Part shown: in pieces, positions 19,406 through 28,714 of the stretch
How positions within the stretch are numbered: the first letter of the stretch is position 1
Layout: the number at the start of each line of letters is the position of its first letter
NCBI GenBank assembly: GCA_030041475.1
Contig: JASHNU010000073.1
Coordinates: 186,001-250,000, forward strand
Source: Candidatus Sulfotelmatobacter sp.
GTDB lineage: Bacteria > Acidobacteriota > Terriglobia > Terriglobales > Acidobacteriaceae
Reading direction: 5' to 3'
DNA length: 64,000 nt
Notes under the pieces: generated by a model
Told to the model about the DNA's origin: nothing
The model's database searches: none
Seen by the model: the letters and a program-made list of their open reading frames with translations, nothing else
Made by a program: the position numbers and the translations under genes

Positions 19406-20781
19406 CGCGTCACCTCTTGCAGGCCCACCTCTTTGCCGGAGCGCACGGAGCGTTCGCTCTCAGCGACGAAGCCGGCAGCGGTATCGATCGTGCTCCGTGT
19501 GGTGAGTTCTGTGCAGCACCACAGGGCCGCATTCCCCAATTCCGGATAAAACTTCTCCAGCGGGAGTCCGCCGACAATCTTGTGCCCAAGCAGGCGGCTG
19601 TTGATGGCGCGGGGATCTTCGCTGGTCTGCACCACAAATTCGTTGAAGCGTGGTGAGCCGCCGAAGAGAATCTTGCTGTGCTTCGCGAATTGCGCTGCTG
19701 CGTAAGCAGCCTTTGCCAGATTCTGTTTCGCCAGTTCCTTCAGCCCAACCTTCCCGTACACCGTCATGAAAATGTTAACCATGAGCGCGACCAGCGCCTG
19801 GTTCGTGCAGATATTCGAGGTCGCCTTCTCCCGCCGGATGTGCTGTTCCCGGGTCGCGAGAGTCAGCACGAAGCCGCGCTTGCCCTGCTTGTCGGTCGTT
19901 TGCCCGACCAGGCGGCCGGGCATCTGGCGGACATTTTTCTCATGCGTCGCGATTACGCCGCAGTAGGGACCACCGAAACCCATGGGCACGCCAAAGGACT
20001 GCGCTTCCATGGCGATGACGTCAGCCTGCCGCGGCGGCTCAACGATTCCAAGCGAAACAGCTTCTGCAATCGAGACCACCAGCATCGCTCCATTTTTGTG
20101 GGTGATTTCGGCGATAGCGTCTACATCTTCGATAGCGCCGAAGAAATTTGGCGACTGGATGAGCACGCAGGCCGTTTCGGCGGAAATTGAACTCTCGAGT
20201 TCTCTGCGGTTCACGCGACCATCGTCTCCGAAGCCCACGAGCGAGAGCGGCATGCCCTGATGTGTGGCATAGGTTGTCAGCACTTCGCGGTATTCGGGAT
20301 GCAAACTGCGCGCCACAACCACTCGCCGGCGACCGGTCAGGCGCACCGCCATCATCACCGCTTCGGCCGCGGCGGTCGAGCCGTCGTACATCGAGGCATT
20401 GGCCACTTCCATGCCCGTCAGTTCGCAGATCATGGTCTGGAATTCAAAGATCGACTGCAGCGTGCCCTGAGAAATCTCAGCTTGATAGGGCGTATAGGCT
20501 GTAAGAAATTCGCCGCGCGAAATCAGGGAGTCGATGATGACGGGCCGGTAGTGAAAGTACACACCCGCACCCAGAAAGCTGGTGTAGCCGTCGCCATTTT
20601 CGCGCGAGCGCTGGCGGAAATAGTCCACGATTTCCGATTCCGCCATCTGGCGCGGGATGTTGAGGTCGCGAGCGAGGCGATACTCGGCGGGAATGGGTGC
20701 GAAAAGATCGTCAACCGAGCGAAAGCCAATCGCCTTCAGCATGGCTTCGCGGTCAGCAGGTGATTTGGGTAAGTAGCGCAT
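19402..20781 (-). CDS. gcvPA: Glycine dehydrogenase (decarboxylating) subunit 1
   Basis: [14 protein letters not shown]...[57 protein letters not shown]; overlaps gcvPB start by 4 bp. Confidence 0.96.
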   Translation of the reverse strand: MRYLPKSPADREAMLKAIGFRSVDDLFAPIPAEYRLARDLNIPRQMAESEIVDYFRQRSRENGDGYTSFLGAGVYFHYRPVIIDSLISRGEFLTAYTPYQAEISQGTLQSIFEFQTMICELTGMEVANASMYDGSTAAAEAVMMAVRLTGRRRVVVARSLHPEYREVLTTYATHQGMPLSLVGFGDDGRVNRRELESSISAETACVLIQSPNFFGAIEDVDAIAEITHKNGAMLVVSIAEAVSLGIVEPPRQADVIAMEAQSFGVPMGFGGPYCGVIATHEKNVRQMPGRLVGQTTDKQGKRGFVLTLATREQHIRREKATSNICTNQALVALMVNIFMTVYGKVGLKELAKQNLAKAAYAAAQFAKHSKILFGGSPRFNEFVVQTSEDPRAINSRLLGHKIVGGLPLEKFYPELGNAALWCCTELTTRSTIDTAAGFVAESERSVRSGKEVGLQEVTR

Positions 20782-20920
20782 AGGAAGCTATATCGATGTA
20801 TTCAAGGCCGACAACGATTCGTATGCTCCGTTTGAGTCCAGACCAAACATTCTAGATTGCGGATTTCACCGGCGAAGTGACCCGAATCACTCGCAATCGA
20901 AAATCTGTAATCGAGAACTG

Positions 20921-21310
20921 TTAGTGGCCCGCCTCTTCGGCTACGAATTTTTCGTAGTCTGCAGCCGAGAGCAAGGCCTTCAGTTCGGCCGGATTTTTCA
21001 GTGTGATCTTCACCATCCAGGAACCGTGGGCGTCTTTGTTCACATTTTCCGGAGAAGTGGCCAGGGCGCCATTCACCTCGGTCACCGTGCCTGAAGCCGG
21101 CGCGAACAAATCTGATACCGCCTTTACCGATTCGACCGTACCGAAGGTCTTGCCGGCGACGAGTTCCGTGCCAGCTTTGGGGACCTCCACAAACACGATG
21201 TCACCGAGCGATTGCTGCGCGTAATCGGTGATACCGATAGCAGCAGCGTTGCCGTTCACCTGGATCCACTCGTGTTCCTTGGTGTATTTGCGATCTGTGG
21301 GGTAGGCCAT
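20921..21310 (-). CDS. gcvH: Glycine cleavage system H protein
   Basis: YTKEHEWIQVNGNAAAIGITDYAQQSLGDIVFVEVPKAGTELVAGKTFGTVESVKAVSDLFAP (lipoyl-Lys ESVKA). Confidence 0.97.
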   Translation of the reverse strand: MAYPTDRKYTKEHEWIQVNGNAAAIGITDYAQQSLGDIVFVEVPKAGTELVAGKTFGTVESVKAVSDLFAPASGTVTEVNGALATSPENVNKDAHGSWMVKITLKNPAELKALLSAADYEKFVAEEAGH

Positions 21311-21367
21311 AAACCTTTCGCTCCTGGCTGCCAGCTTACGTCTGTAATGCTCTTTCCTTGTTCGCCG

Positions 21368-22528
21368 TTAGGCCGCTTTCTTCGGTCGCTTGTAAAACGG
21401 CGTCGGCACGACCACCGCCCCAGCGCCCTGCCCACGAATTTCCACTTTCAGGTTATTGCCGACTGCGCCAAACTCCAGTGGAACGTAGGCCAGCGCAATA
21501 TTTTTCTTCAGGAAAGGTGCCGGGGAGCCACTCGTGACATAGCCGATCTCGCGGCCGCCCTTATCGAGAACCTTGTAGCCATCGCGAGCGATGCCGCGCT
21601 CCGTCATTTCAAGGCCGACGAGAGTTCGCTTCAGACCAGCGGCTTTGGCCCTTTCAAGCGCCGCACGGCCGATGAACTCGAGCTTCTCCATTTTGCAGAA
21701 GCGGTCGAGAGCGGCCTCCCAGACATTAATCGTATCGGAGATCTCGTGGCCGTAGAGCGGCAGCTTGCCCTCCAGGCGCAGTGTGTTGCGGGCGCCCAAG
21801 CCGCAAGGGACGGCCCCGAACTCCTTGCCAGCAGCCAGAATTTCGTACCACACGCGCGCGCTGGTGGCCTCATCCGAGGGAATGTAGACTTCGAACCCGT
21901 CTTCCGCCGTATAGCCGGTGCGGCCCATCAGAATCTGATTGAGGCCGCAGAGTTTTCCGTGCGTCACCCAATAGAATTTGACGGCGCTGAGGTCGGCGTC
22001 GGTCAGCTTCTGCAAAAGGTCAACCGCCTTCGGACCTTGGATGGCGATCTGCGTGTAATCATCGGAAAGATTTTCGACGGCGCAGTCGAACTGGCGCGTG
22101 TTGTCGCGCACCCAGCTGAAATCTTTTTCGCGTGTGCCCGCATTGATAACGAGCAGATATTCGTCGGCGGCCAGTCGGTGCACGATCACATCATCTACAA
22201 ACGTGCCTTCAGGATAGAGCAGCGCGGAGTACTGCGCCTGCCCGATCGCCAGCTTCGACGCGTCGTTCATGGAGATGTGCTGAACGGCGCCGAGGGCCTG
22301 CGGGCCGGCGAGGCGGATGTCGCCCATGTGGCTGACGTCGAAAATGCCGACGCTGGTGCGCACGGCAATGTGCTCATTGATGATTCCGCAGCCAATGGCC
22401 GCGGGATATTCGACCGGCATGTCCCAGCCGTTGAACTCCACCATCTTCGCGCCCATCTGGCGATGGACGGCGTTCAGCGCGGTTCTGCGAATGGCAGGGG
22501 CCTCGACCGAATGCAAAATGGACCTCAA
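21368..22528 (-). CDS. gcvT: Glycine cleavage system aminomethyltransferase T
   Basis: FNGWDMPVEYPAAIGCGIINEHIAVRTSVGIFDVSHMGDIRLAGPQAL. Confidence 0.97.
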   Translation of the reverse strand: MRSILHSVEAPAIRRTALNAVHRQMGAKMVEFNGWDMPVEYPAAIGCGIINEHIAVRTSVGIFDVSHMGDIRLAGPQALGAVQHISMNDASKLAIGQAQYSALLYPEGTFVDDVIVHRLAADEYLLVINAGTREKDFSWVRDNTRQFDCAVENLSDDYTQIAIQGPKAVDLLQKLTDADLSAVKFYWVTHGKLCGLNQILMGRTGYTAEDGFEVYIPSDEATSARVWYEILAAGKEFGAVPCGLGARNTLRLEGKLPLYGHEISDTINVWEAALDRFCKMEKLEFIGRAALERAKAAGLKRTLVGLEMTERGIARDGYKVLDKGGREIGYVTSGSPAPFLKKNIALAYVPLEFGAVGNNLKVEIRGQGAGAVVVPTPFYKRPKKAA

Positions 22529-22625
22529 TCAGCCAGCGGCGGCAGGTCTGGCGAGTTGCTGTGACTGTTTACCGTAACACGCGCTTTTTCGGCGGGTCAA
22601 ACGGAAGGCGGAGCAGAGAAGTGCT

Positions 22626-23222
22626 CTACGTCGTCTCCCAGTCCAGCCATTTTTCGACGGTCATGGGTTGCCACTCTTCGAGCGCTTCGAGCAGTGCGGG
22701 CACCGAGTCCCGCGCCAGCACCAGGGCTCGATTTTCCGGCTTGAGGAAGCGTTCTTCGACGGCATGGTCGAGCATGGCGAGCAGCGGAGAATAATATCCC
22801 AGCACGTTCAGAATGCCGCAGGGCTTGGCATGCAGCCCGAGCTGTGCCCAAGTGACGATTTCGCAGAACTCTTCGAGCGTCCCGAAACCGCCGGGCAGGG
22901 CGACAAATGCGTCGGACAGGTCGGCCATCAGGGCCTTGCGCTCGTGCATGGAGCGCACAACATGGAGTTTGGTGAGACCGCGATGCCCGACTTCCAGCGC
23001 CATCAGATGCTCGGGGATCACCCCCACGGCCTCGCCGCCAGCGGCCAGGGCTGCATCGGCAATCGCTCCCATTAAGCCGACCTTTCCTCCGCCGTAAATG
23101 AGCCCGATCTTGCGCCGCGACAATTCGACGCCCAACTGCTCGGCACAGGCGCGATACTCAGGACGATTGCCTGCGCTGGAACCGCAGAAGACGCAGATTC
23201 GCTGAATGGCGGCATTCTTCAT
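22626..23222 (-). CDS. LOG / TIGR00730-type Rossmann-fold nucleotide phosphoribohydrolase
   Basis: ICVFCGSSAGNRPEY...IYGGGKVGLMGAIADAAL...ALPGGFGTLEEFCEIVTWAQLG (PGGFGTxxE motif). Confidence 0.95.
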   Translation of the reverse strand: MKNAAIQRICVFCGSSAGNRPEYRACAEQLGVELSRRKIGLIYGGGKVGLMGAIADAALAAGGEAVGVIPEHLMALEVGHRGLTKLHVVRSMHERKALMADLSDAFVALPGGFGTLEEFCEIVTWAQLGLHAKPCGILNVLGYYSPLLAMLDHAVEERFLKPENRALVLARDSVPALLEALEEWQPMTVEKWLDWETT

Positions 23223-23297
23223 TCGCTCATTCTAAGTCGAGGAGAAGTGGAAAACTGGCTCAGATTAAGGTGGGGACTTCGCGGTGGTTGGTGGGTG

Positions 23298-25499
23298 TTA
23301 CCTTCCGAACTGCACGGTCACCCGCGTTCCGGCGGTGACACGCGTCCCTGCGGCGGGCGACTGCTGGCGGGCGACGCCACTGCCGACGGCGTCGAGTTCG
23401 AGGCCTGCGTCTTGCGCTGCTTCGACGGCACCGCGCACGGTTTTGCCCACAAATGACGGCACAATGATTCCGCCCTGTTCCACGTTCAGAACAACAGTTC
23501 CAGTTGTGGGTGAGGCAGTGGTCATAGCGGGGCTCGGCATGGCACCGATCGAAGACGCACCTTTGGCCTGGTCTGATGGACTGGTCGCAGCAACGGTCTG
23601 GCGCATCGCCGCCTGGACTACCTGTGCGTCGCTATTGGCCTGCGCCAGCGAGGGCGCATGCGTCACGCCAGGCTTGGCGACATCCGAGGAATCCATGTTC
23701 ACTTCGGCTGACTCTAGCGGCTCGCCGGGGTGATCCGGAGTTCCCTCCTCCAGGTCTTTATCCTGAGTCTTCGCCCGAGCCAGCAGCAGTTGATGTTGCG
23801 GCGCCAGCGGCAGATCGTGCGGCACGCGCAGATATTCGAGCACCTGCTGCGCGATGCGATGAAACACCGGAGCCGAAACCTGGCCGCCCTGGTGCAATCC
23901 GACGGCTGAGTCGAGAATAACGGCGACCACGATCTGCGGATTGTTCACCGGTGCGAAGCCGGCGAAGGAACCGATATATTTCGTTTTCGAATACGCTCCG
24001 GTGGCGGGGTCAACCTTCTGCGCCGTGCCGGTTTTTCCCGCCGAGCTGTAGCCCTCGAGAATTGCTTTGCGTCCGGTACCTTCGAGCACGACTTTCTGCA
24101 TCATCGAGCGCATCTCGGCGGCCGTGTAAGAAGAGATCACGCGATGTGACGCGCCCGGGTGAAACGCCACGGTCTGCGGCTGGTTGGAAGACTCGACCGT
24201 TCCCGCCAAAATTCGCGGTGCGACCCATACACCGTCGTTGGCAAAGGTCGAAACCAGGTCGGCGAGTTGCATTGCAGAAATCCCGATTTCCTGTCCCATC
24301 GAGATCGCGGCAATCGAAACTTTCGACCAGCGGCTTGGTGGCTTGGTCAGTCCGCGCGTCTCGCCGGGCAGTTCAATGCCGGTCTGCTGCCCGAATCCGT
24401 AAGCGCGAATGTATTTGTAGAAGCGTTCGTCGCCCAGGCGCAGCGCGATTTTGATGGCGCCCACATCGCTCGACTCAGCTAGCACTCCCCAGACCGGCAG
24501 CAGCCCGTGCGGCTTCGAGTCGCGGATGCGCATGCCGTTGTAGACGATCGATCCCATTTGGCAGTCGAAGACCTCGTTGGGATTGGTCAGCTTCTCCTCG
24601 AGCGCGGCGGAAATCGTGACCAGCTTGAAGGTCGATCCCGGCTCGTAGATGTAGCTCACGGCACGGTTCGTCAGAGCCGCCGGCGTGATCTCTTTTCGCA
24701 GGTTAGGGTTGAACGTTGGCCGGTTGGCGAGTGCCAGAATTTCTCCCGTGTGCGGGTTCTCGACGATGACAGTCCCGGCGATTGCCTGCGTGTCGTGAAT
24801 CGCCTGGTCAAGTTCTTTCTCGGCGATGTACTGGATGTTCTTGTCGATGGTCAGGACCAGGTTCTCGCCCGGCTCGGGTTGCCTCTCGACGTCGGAGAAC
24901 CACTGCTTGCGCGCATCAACGGAGATGAACATTTTTCCGTCGCGGCCGCGCAACTGATCGTCAAATTCGTGCTCGATGCCGCTCTGGCCCGAATCCTCCA
25001 TACCTACTGAACCGAGCACCTGCGCCGCCAGATCGCGCGCGGGATAGAAACGCTTGGGCTCTTTCTGGAAGTGAATGCCCTGCAGACTGAGCGACTTGAT
25101 GCGCTCGATGGTCTCGTCGTCGGCTTTGCGCGCCACCCAGCAGAAAGTCTTGTGCACGCGGCAGTCGGCCAACACGACGTTCGCGTCGTCACCTGTGATG
25201 CGCGTAATCAGTGAAATCGCGGTCGGCAGGTCTTTGACTTCCGTAGGCACTGCAAATGCAGAATCCACCATTACGGACATGGCCAGTTCGCGCCCGGCGC
25301 GGTCGTAGATGACGCCTCGTTTGGCAGCCAGCGGAATCGCCCGCTGCTGCTGGTGTCCCGCCTGCTTGACAAAACTGCCGTAGCCGAGGATCTGTAGGTA
25401 GACGAGACGGCCGCAGATGGCAACGCACCAGATCAGGAGTGCCGCGCCCAGAAGGTAGAGGCGGAAGTTCTTGCTCAGGTTGGAGTCAGTTGCGGACAT
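23298..25499 (-). CDS. ftsI: Penicillin-binding protein / FtsI with C-terminal PASTA domain
   Basis: EPGSTFKLVTISAALEE (SxxK), SSAGKTGTAQKVDP (KTG), SSDVGAIKIA (SxN-like); C-terminal IIVPSFVGKTVRGAVEAAQDAGLELDAVGSG PASTA. Confidence 0.93.
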   Translation of the reverse strand: MSATDSNLSKNFRLYLLGAALLIWCVAICGRLVYLQILGYGSFVKQAGHQQQRAIPLAAKRGVIYDRAGRELAMSVMVDSAFAVPTEVKDLPTAISLITRITGDDANVVLADCRVHKTFCWVARKADDETIERIKSLSLQGIHFQKEPKRFYPARDLAAQVLGSVGMEDSGQSGIEHEFDDQLRGRDGKMFISVDARKQWFSDVERQPEPGENLVLTIDKNIQYIAEKELDQAIHDTQAIAGTVIVENPHTGEILALANRPTFNPNLRKEITPAALTNRAVSYIYEPGSTFKLVTISAALEEKLTNPNEVFDCQMGSIVYNGMRIRDSKPHGLLPVWGVLAESSDVGAIKIALRLGDERFYKYIRAYGFGQQTGIELPGETRGLTKPPSRWSKVSIAAISMGQEIGISAMQLADLVSTFANDGVWVAPRILAGTVESSNQPQTVAFHPGASHRVISSYTAAEMRSMMQKVVLEGTGRKAILEGYSSAGKTGTAQKVDPATGAYSKTKYIGSFAGFAPVNNPQIVVAVILDSAVGLHQGGQVSAPVFHRIAQQVLEYLRVPHDLPLAPQHQLLLARAKTQDKDLEEGTPDHPGEPLESAEVNMDSSDVAKPGVTHAPSLAQANSDAQVVQAAMRQTVAATSPSDQAKGASSIGAMPSPAMTTASPTTGTVVLNVEQGGIIVPSFVGKTVRGAVEAAQDAGLELDAVGSGVARQQSPAAGTRVTAGTRVTVQFGR

Positions 25500-25517
25500 C
25501 GACTGTATTCACTTGTC

Positions 25518-25627
25518 TGTCATCCTGAGGCCCGCGCTTTGTTATGGGCCGAAAGATCTATGCAACTTCCCACCAGCGCCTTGTTAGATGCGAATTGCAT
25601 AGATCTTTCGCTTCGCTCAGGATGACA
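25518..25627. repeat. 110-bp palindromic dispersed element (nested inverted repeats)
   Basis: Outer TGTCATCCTGAG (25518-25529)/CTCAGGATGACA (25616-25627), inner CGAAAGATCTATGCAA (25550-25565)/TTGCATAGATCTTTCG (25595-25610), both perfect. Confidence 0.85.
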
Positions 25628-25763
25628 ACGCTCCCGAAGAACGTTTGAGACAAATGTGGCGGCCCATGGACCGCAGGGCCGCCGTCAAAATGTTGCTGAG
25701 CCATCTTCCGTTGAGCTATGCTCAGCCCGTCCAGAATTAAAGAAGTCGGACCTGCTCAAATCT

Positions 25764-26240
25764 CTACTGCCCGGCGATCGTTACCATCACTGCGCTTGCC
25801 ATCACCGGGCCCTGGCCATCGGCGGTAGCGCCGTCCATGCGGATCACCTGCCCAGGATTCGGCGGGACCAATCCCATCCGGCGCGCCAGCACGTCAATGC
25901 GCTCCGGGTCGCGCAGCGAGGCTTCTTCCAGCATGAGCGCATGGTTCATCTCAGTGAGCGAGTTCAGGTCGCGCTTGGCCGACTCGATCTGATAACCGTA
26001 TTCAATGGCGCGAAAATGCTGCCAGGTATAGCCGAAAACGAGCACGAACAGGAGAACCAGGGCCGCGCAGAACTGCTTCATTTCTTCATTGCGGCGCGCG
26101 TCTTCCATCTTGACCAGCCGCGAATTGTCGATGGCCTTGGAGAAATAAATCTCCGGCGTGCCCGTCCAGAACGGACGCCGCTGCGCTGCAGTGCATCCTG
26201 CCGTCAAATCCGCGTTTCGAATTGCCGCCGCTGCCGCCAT
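25764..26240 (-). CDS. ftsL: FtsL-like cell division protein
   Basis: Single TM (FCAALVLLFVLVFGYTWQHF) then coiled coil (RAIEYGYQIESAKRDLNSLTEMNHALMLEEASLRDPERIDVLARRMGLVPPNPGQVIRMD); sits between rsmH and ftsI. Confidence 0.75.
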   Translation of the reverse strand: MAAAAAIRNADLTAGCTAAQRRPFWTGTPEIYFSKAIDNSRLVKMEDARRNEEMKQFCAALVLLFVLVFGYTWQHFRAIEYGYQIESAKRDLNSLTEMNHALMLEEASLRDPERIDVLARRMGLVPPNPGQVIRMDGATADGQGPVMASAVMVTIAGQ

Positions 26241-26450
26241 TTATGCCGCCCCTGTCAGGACTGGATCGTGATCCGTGAGTGGAATCTGCATAGCAAAGCT
26301 CTCCAGAGAGAAGATCGCCTGCAGTTCTTCCGTAATGCGCTGCTGCTCTGCTCTTTGCTCAGCCCGCCGCTCGGCCCGTTCTACGGCCGTGATCAGATCG
26401 CGGATGACCGTTCCCGTGTACATTCCCGTATTCGCTCTGCCCGTGTTCAT
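26241..26450 (-). CDS. Small conserved-position ORF (69 aa) in division cluster
   Basis: TAA stop abuts the ftsL ATG (TAAATG); short Glu/Arg-rich helix ERAERRAEQRAEQQRITEELQAIF. Confidence 0.5.
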   Translation of the reverse strand: MNTGRANTGMYTGTVIRDLITAVERAERRAEQRAEQQRITEELQAIFSLESFAMQIPLTDHDPVLTGAA

Positions 26451-26610
26451 GGCCCACTACCTACCTCAATTGGATTCCTACCACGGAACCCGTTCCTGCC
26501 CGCCCCAGCGGATTCTATTGCCACCTCGCGTCCGCATTGGTTGCAACCTGATCTCTAGACCCGGCACCGCCATGACAGCCATGCCGGGAGCTCCAGCAGG
26601 TTTTCCGGAG

Positions 26611-27561
26611 CTAAACTCTTTCCGCGGCTCTCAGCTTCGCGCTGCGCGCCCGCGGATTGCGATCTCTTTCTTCTTCGGATGCCGTCACCGGCTTCCTGGT
26701 CAGCACCCGGAAGTACTTGTACTTTTTTTCGCCGTCGCGGAAGGCATCCTTTACGATGCGGTCCTCCAGCGAATGAAAACTGATCACCACCAGGCGTCCA
26801 CCGGGCTTCAGAATCCGAGGCGCCGCTTCCAGCAGCGCCCGCAGATCGTCCAGTTCGCGGTTTACGAAGATTCGAAGAGCCTGAAAGGTGCGCGTCGCGG
26901 GATGAATCTTTTCGGCCCGATTCATTGGCCGGGCCGCGGCTGATATCACGTCCGCAAGATGTGCGGTAGTTCGTATCGGCCGCGACCGGCAAATGGCTCT
27001 GGCGATTCTCCGCGACCTCCTTTCCTCTCCGAATTCGTAAATCACATCGGCAAGCTCACGCTCGTCGAGGTGGTTTACCACTTGTTCGGCGGTGCGCTCC
27101 GACTGCGGGTCCATCCGCATATCGAGCGGCCCATCCGCCTGAAAACTGAATCCGCGCACGGCCGAGTCTAGCTGCAGGCTGCTGACTCCCAGGTCGGCCA
27201 GAATGCCGTCGATGGTCCCTGGTTGCTGCCCGTTTGCAATTTCTGCAAACGAGCGATGCAGCAGCGTGGTCTCCGGCCAATCCGGTTGTTCGCCAACGAC
27301 TGACGACGAACGACCAACGACCAGTTTCTGTCGCGCAATGTCCAGCGCTCCCGGGTCCTTATCGAGCCCAATCAAATGTCCCGGTGCGCCGAGGCGTCTT
27401 GCGATTTCGTAACTGTGCCCGCCCAGGCCCACCGTGGCGTCGATATAGGTCCCGCCACGCCGCACGGATAAAAAGTCGATCGCTTCTTTTAAAAGAACCG
27501 GAACGTGTCCAGCTTCCCCACGTCCAACCCCCTGAGGGGTATATGTTGAACCCTCGCCCAT
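26611..27561 (-). CDS. rsmH: 16S rRNA (cytosine(1402)-N(4))-methyltransferase
   Basis: HVPVLLKEAIDFL...YIDATVGLGGHS...ADLGVSSLQLDSAVRGFSFQADGPLDMRMD...RTFQALRIFVNRELDDL. Confidence 0.97.
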   Translation of the reverse strand: MGEGSTYTPQGVGRGEAGHVPVLLKEAIDFLSVRRGGTYIDATVGLGGHSYEIARRLGAPGHLIGLDKDPGALDIARQKLVVGRSSSVVGEQPDWPETTLLHRSFAEIANGQQPGTIDGILADLGVSSLQLDSAVRGFSFQADGPLDMRMDPQSERTAEQVVNHLDERELADVIYEFGEERRSRRIARAICRSRPIRTTAHLADVISAAARPMNRAEKIHPATRTFQALRIFVNRELDDLRALLEAAPRILKPGGRLVVISFHSLEDRIVKDAFRDGEKKYKYFRVLTRKPVTASEEERDRNPRARSAKLRAAERV

Positions 27562-27607
27562 ATTTCGGGGCCCCCATCAAACATGCCCTTCGCTTTGATG
27601 GGGCTGA

Positions 27608-28048
27608 CTAGATGCCCAGTTCGTCGAGCGTCTTCGCATCGTCAGGCGTAATCTTGTCTTCCACCACTTGCTTGCGATACGCCTCCAGGTTGCGGACCTC
27701 CAGATACTTCTGATAGCCCACTACTGCGACGTCGCCCTTCAGTTGTGCCGCATCGCGCAACAACTGCGGCAGCAGCAGCCTTCCCTGCCCATCCATCTCC
27801 ACTTCTTGTCCCCAATATCCGGTCGTGCGCAGGAACTTGATCTTTGTAGGGTTGTACGTCGACAGCCCGGCCAGCTTCCGCTCGATCGCCTCCCACTCCT
27901 CGAAGGGATAAAGTTGAGCAATAGTCCCGTCCAGGCTCGTGATGTAGAATTTCTGCCCATACTTCTCGTCGATCACCCGCTTGAACTCGGCCGGGACCTT
28001 GAGGCGTCCTTTTTCGTCGACTCGGGTTGGATGATTGCCGCGAAACAT
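27608..28048 (-). CDS. mraZ: Transcriptional regulator MraZ
   Basis: MFRGNHPTRVDEKGRLKVPAEFKRVID...EEWEAIERKLAGLSTYNPTKIKFLRTTGYWGQEVEMDGQGRLLLPQLLRDAAQL. Confidence 0.96.
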   Translation of the reverse strand: MFRGNHPTRVDEKGRLKVPAEFKRVIDEKYGQKFYITSLDGTIAQLYPFEEWEAIERKLAGLSTYNPTKIKFLRTTGYWGQEVEMDGQGRLLLPQLLRDAAQLKGDVAVVGYQKYLEVRNLEAYRKQVVEDKITPDDAKTLDELGI

Positions 28049-28058
28049 GGCGTTTGTC

Positions 28059-28163
28059 TGTCACCCTGAAGCGACATGTCTTTCGTCGCTGAAGGATCTG
28101 GGTGTGCTCACTGAAACTTGTCATCCTGAGGGCGCCGCTTTTGCGTCCGAAGGATCTGCGCGT
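28059..28163. repeat. Two tandem half-copies of the TGTCA(T/C)CCTGA...GAAGGATCTG dispersed repeat
   Basis: TGTCACCCTGAAGCG...CGCTGAAGGATCTG then TGTCATCCTGAGGGCG...CGTCCGAAGGATCTG, followed by hairpin GAACATTCGCGC...GCGCGAATGTC to 28200. Confidence 0.7.
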
Positions 28164-28367
28164 GCCGCGCGAACATTCGCGCGCTGTTTGCGCGAATGTC
28201 AAATCGCGCGTTTGGCACGCTTCCTCAATCACAGCGTCAAGGGAGGTAAAAGCAGCGCAAAGGTCAATCAAACTCGGGCGATTCGGGCTGTCTATCGTCT
28301 TGCTGGGTCGGTTTTCCACCGGCTCCTCGTTTTCAGCTCCTGACTCCCACGGCCCCTACCGGAACCA

Positions 28368-28419
28368 CCATTTTGTTCCACTTTGTACCACATCTTACCC
28401 GTAAGTCGTTTATTGTCAA
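28368..28419 (-). promoter_or_regulatory. mraZ promoter with MraZ-box array
   Basis: Minus strand TTGACA (28419-28414) N16 TAAGAT (28397-28392), directly followed by GTGGTACAAA-GTGGAACAAA-ATGG, 10-bp periodic repeats. Confidence 0.7.
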
Positions 28420-28714
28420 GCGGAAACTTAACCGCGTCCGTCCCACTCTCGCGCTCATTTCAGAAACTACGAAGGCTTGTGGTTAACCGATCAGGCGACC
28501 ACAAGGGATTGCGTTTACGCGATTGGTTCTTTCGCTATTCATTCGCTAAGATTTTTCTTGACCTCGGCCAGCGGCGCGGAGTTTGTTGTGGAAATCGCGG
28601 CTCGGGATTCCCCCTACGCCGAAATGTGGAAGCAGAAATTTCGGATTGGTGTACACTGCCGCGCAGATTCCCGAGGGTCATTCTTGAATAAACGACATCA
28701 GGAGGAGCCCCCTT

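Noticed and set aside
20876-20891. AGTGACCCGAATCACT upstream of gcvPA
   Set aside because: Fits the palindrome loosely, but glycine cleavage is unrelated to the redox island and it lies inside the gcv operon. Kept out of the site list; could be chance.
22529-22625. Possible glycine riboswitch upstream of gcvT
   Set aside because: Looked for the tandem glycine aptamer pattern in the short gap; no supporting helices or conserved motif seen.
27642-28319. 225-aa ORF overlapping mraZ out of frame
   Set aside because: mraZ is certain. The ORF runs through the dispersed repeat (SRGTRRSFGRKSGALRMT is repeat-derived) and has no domain.
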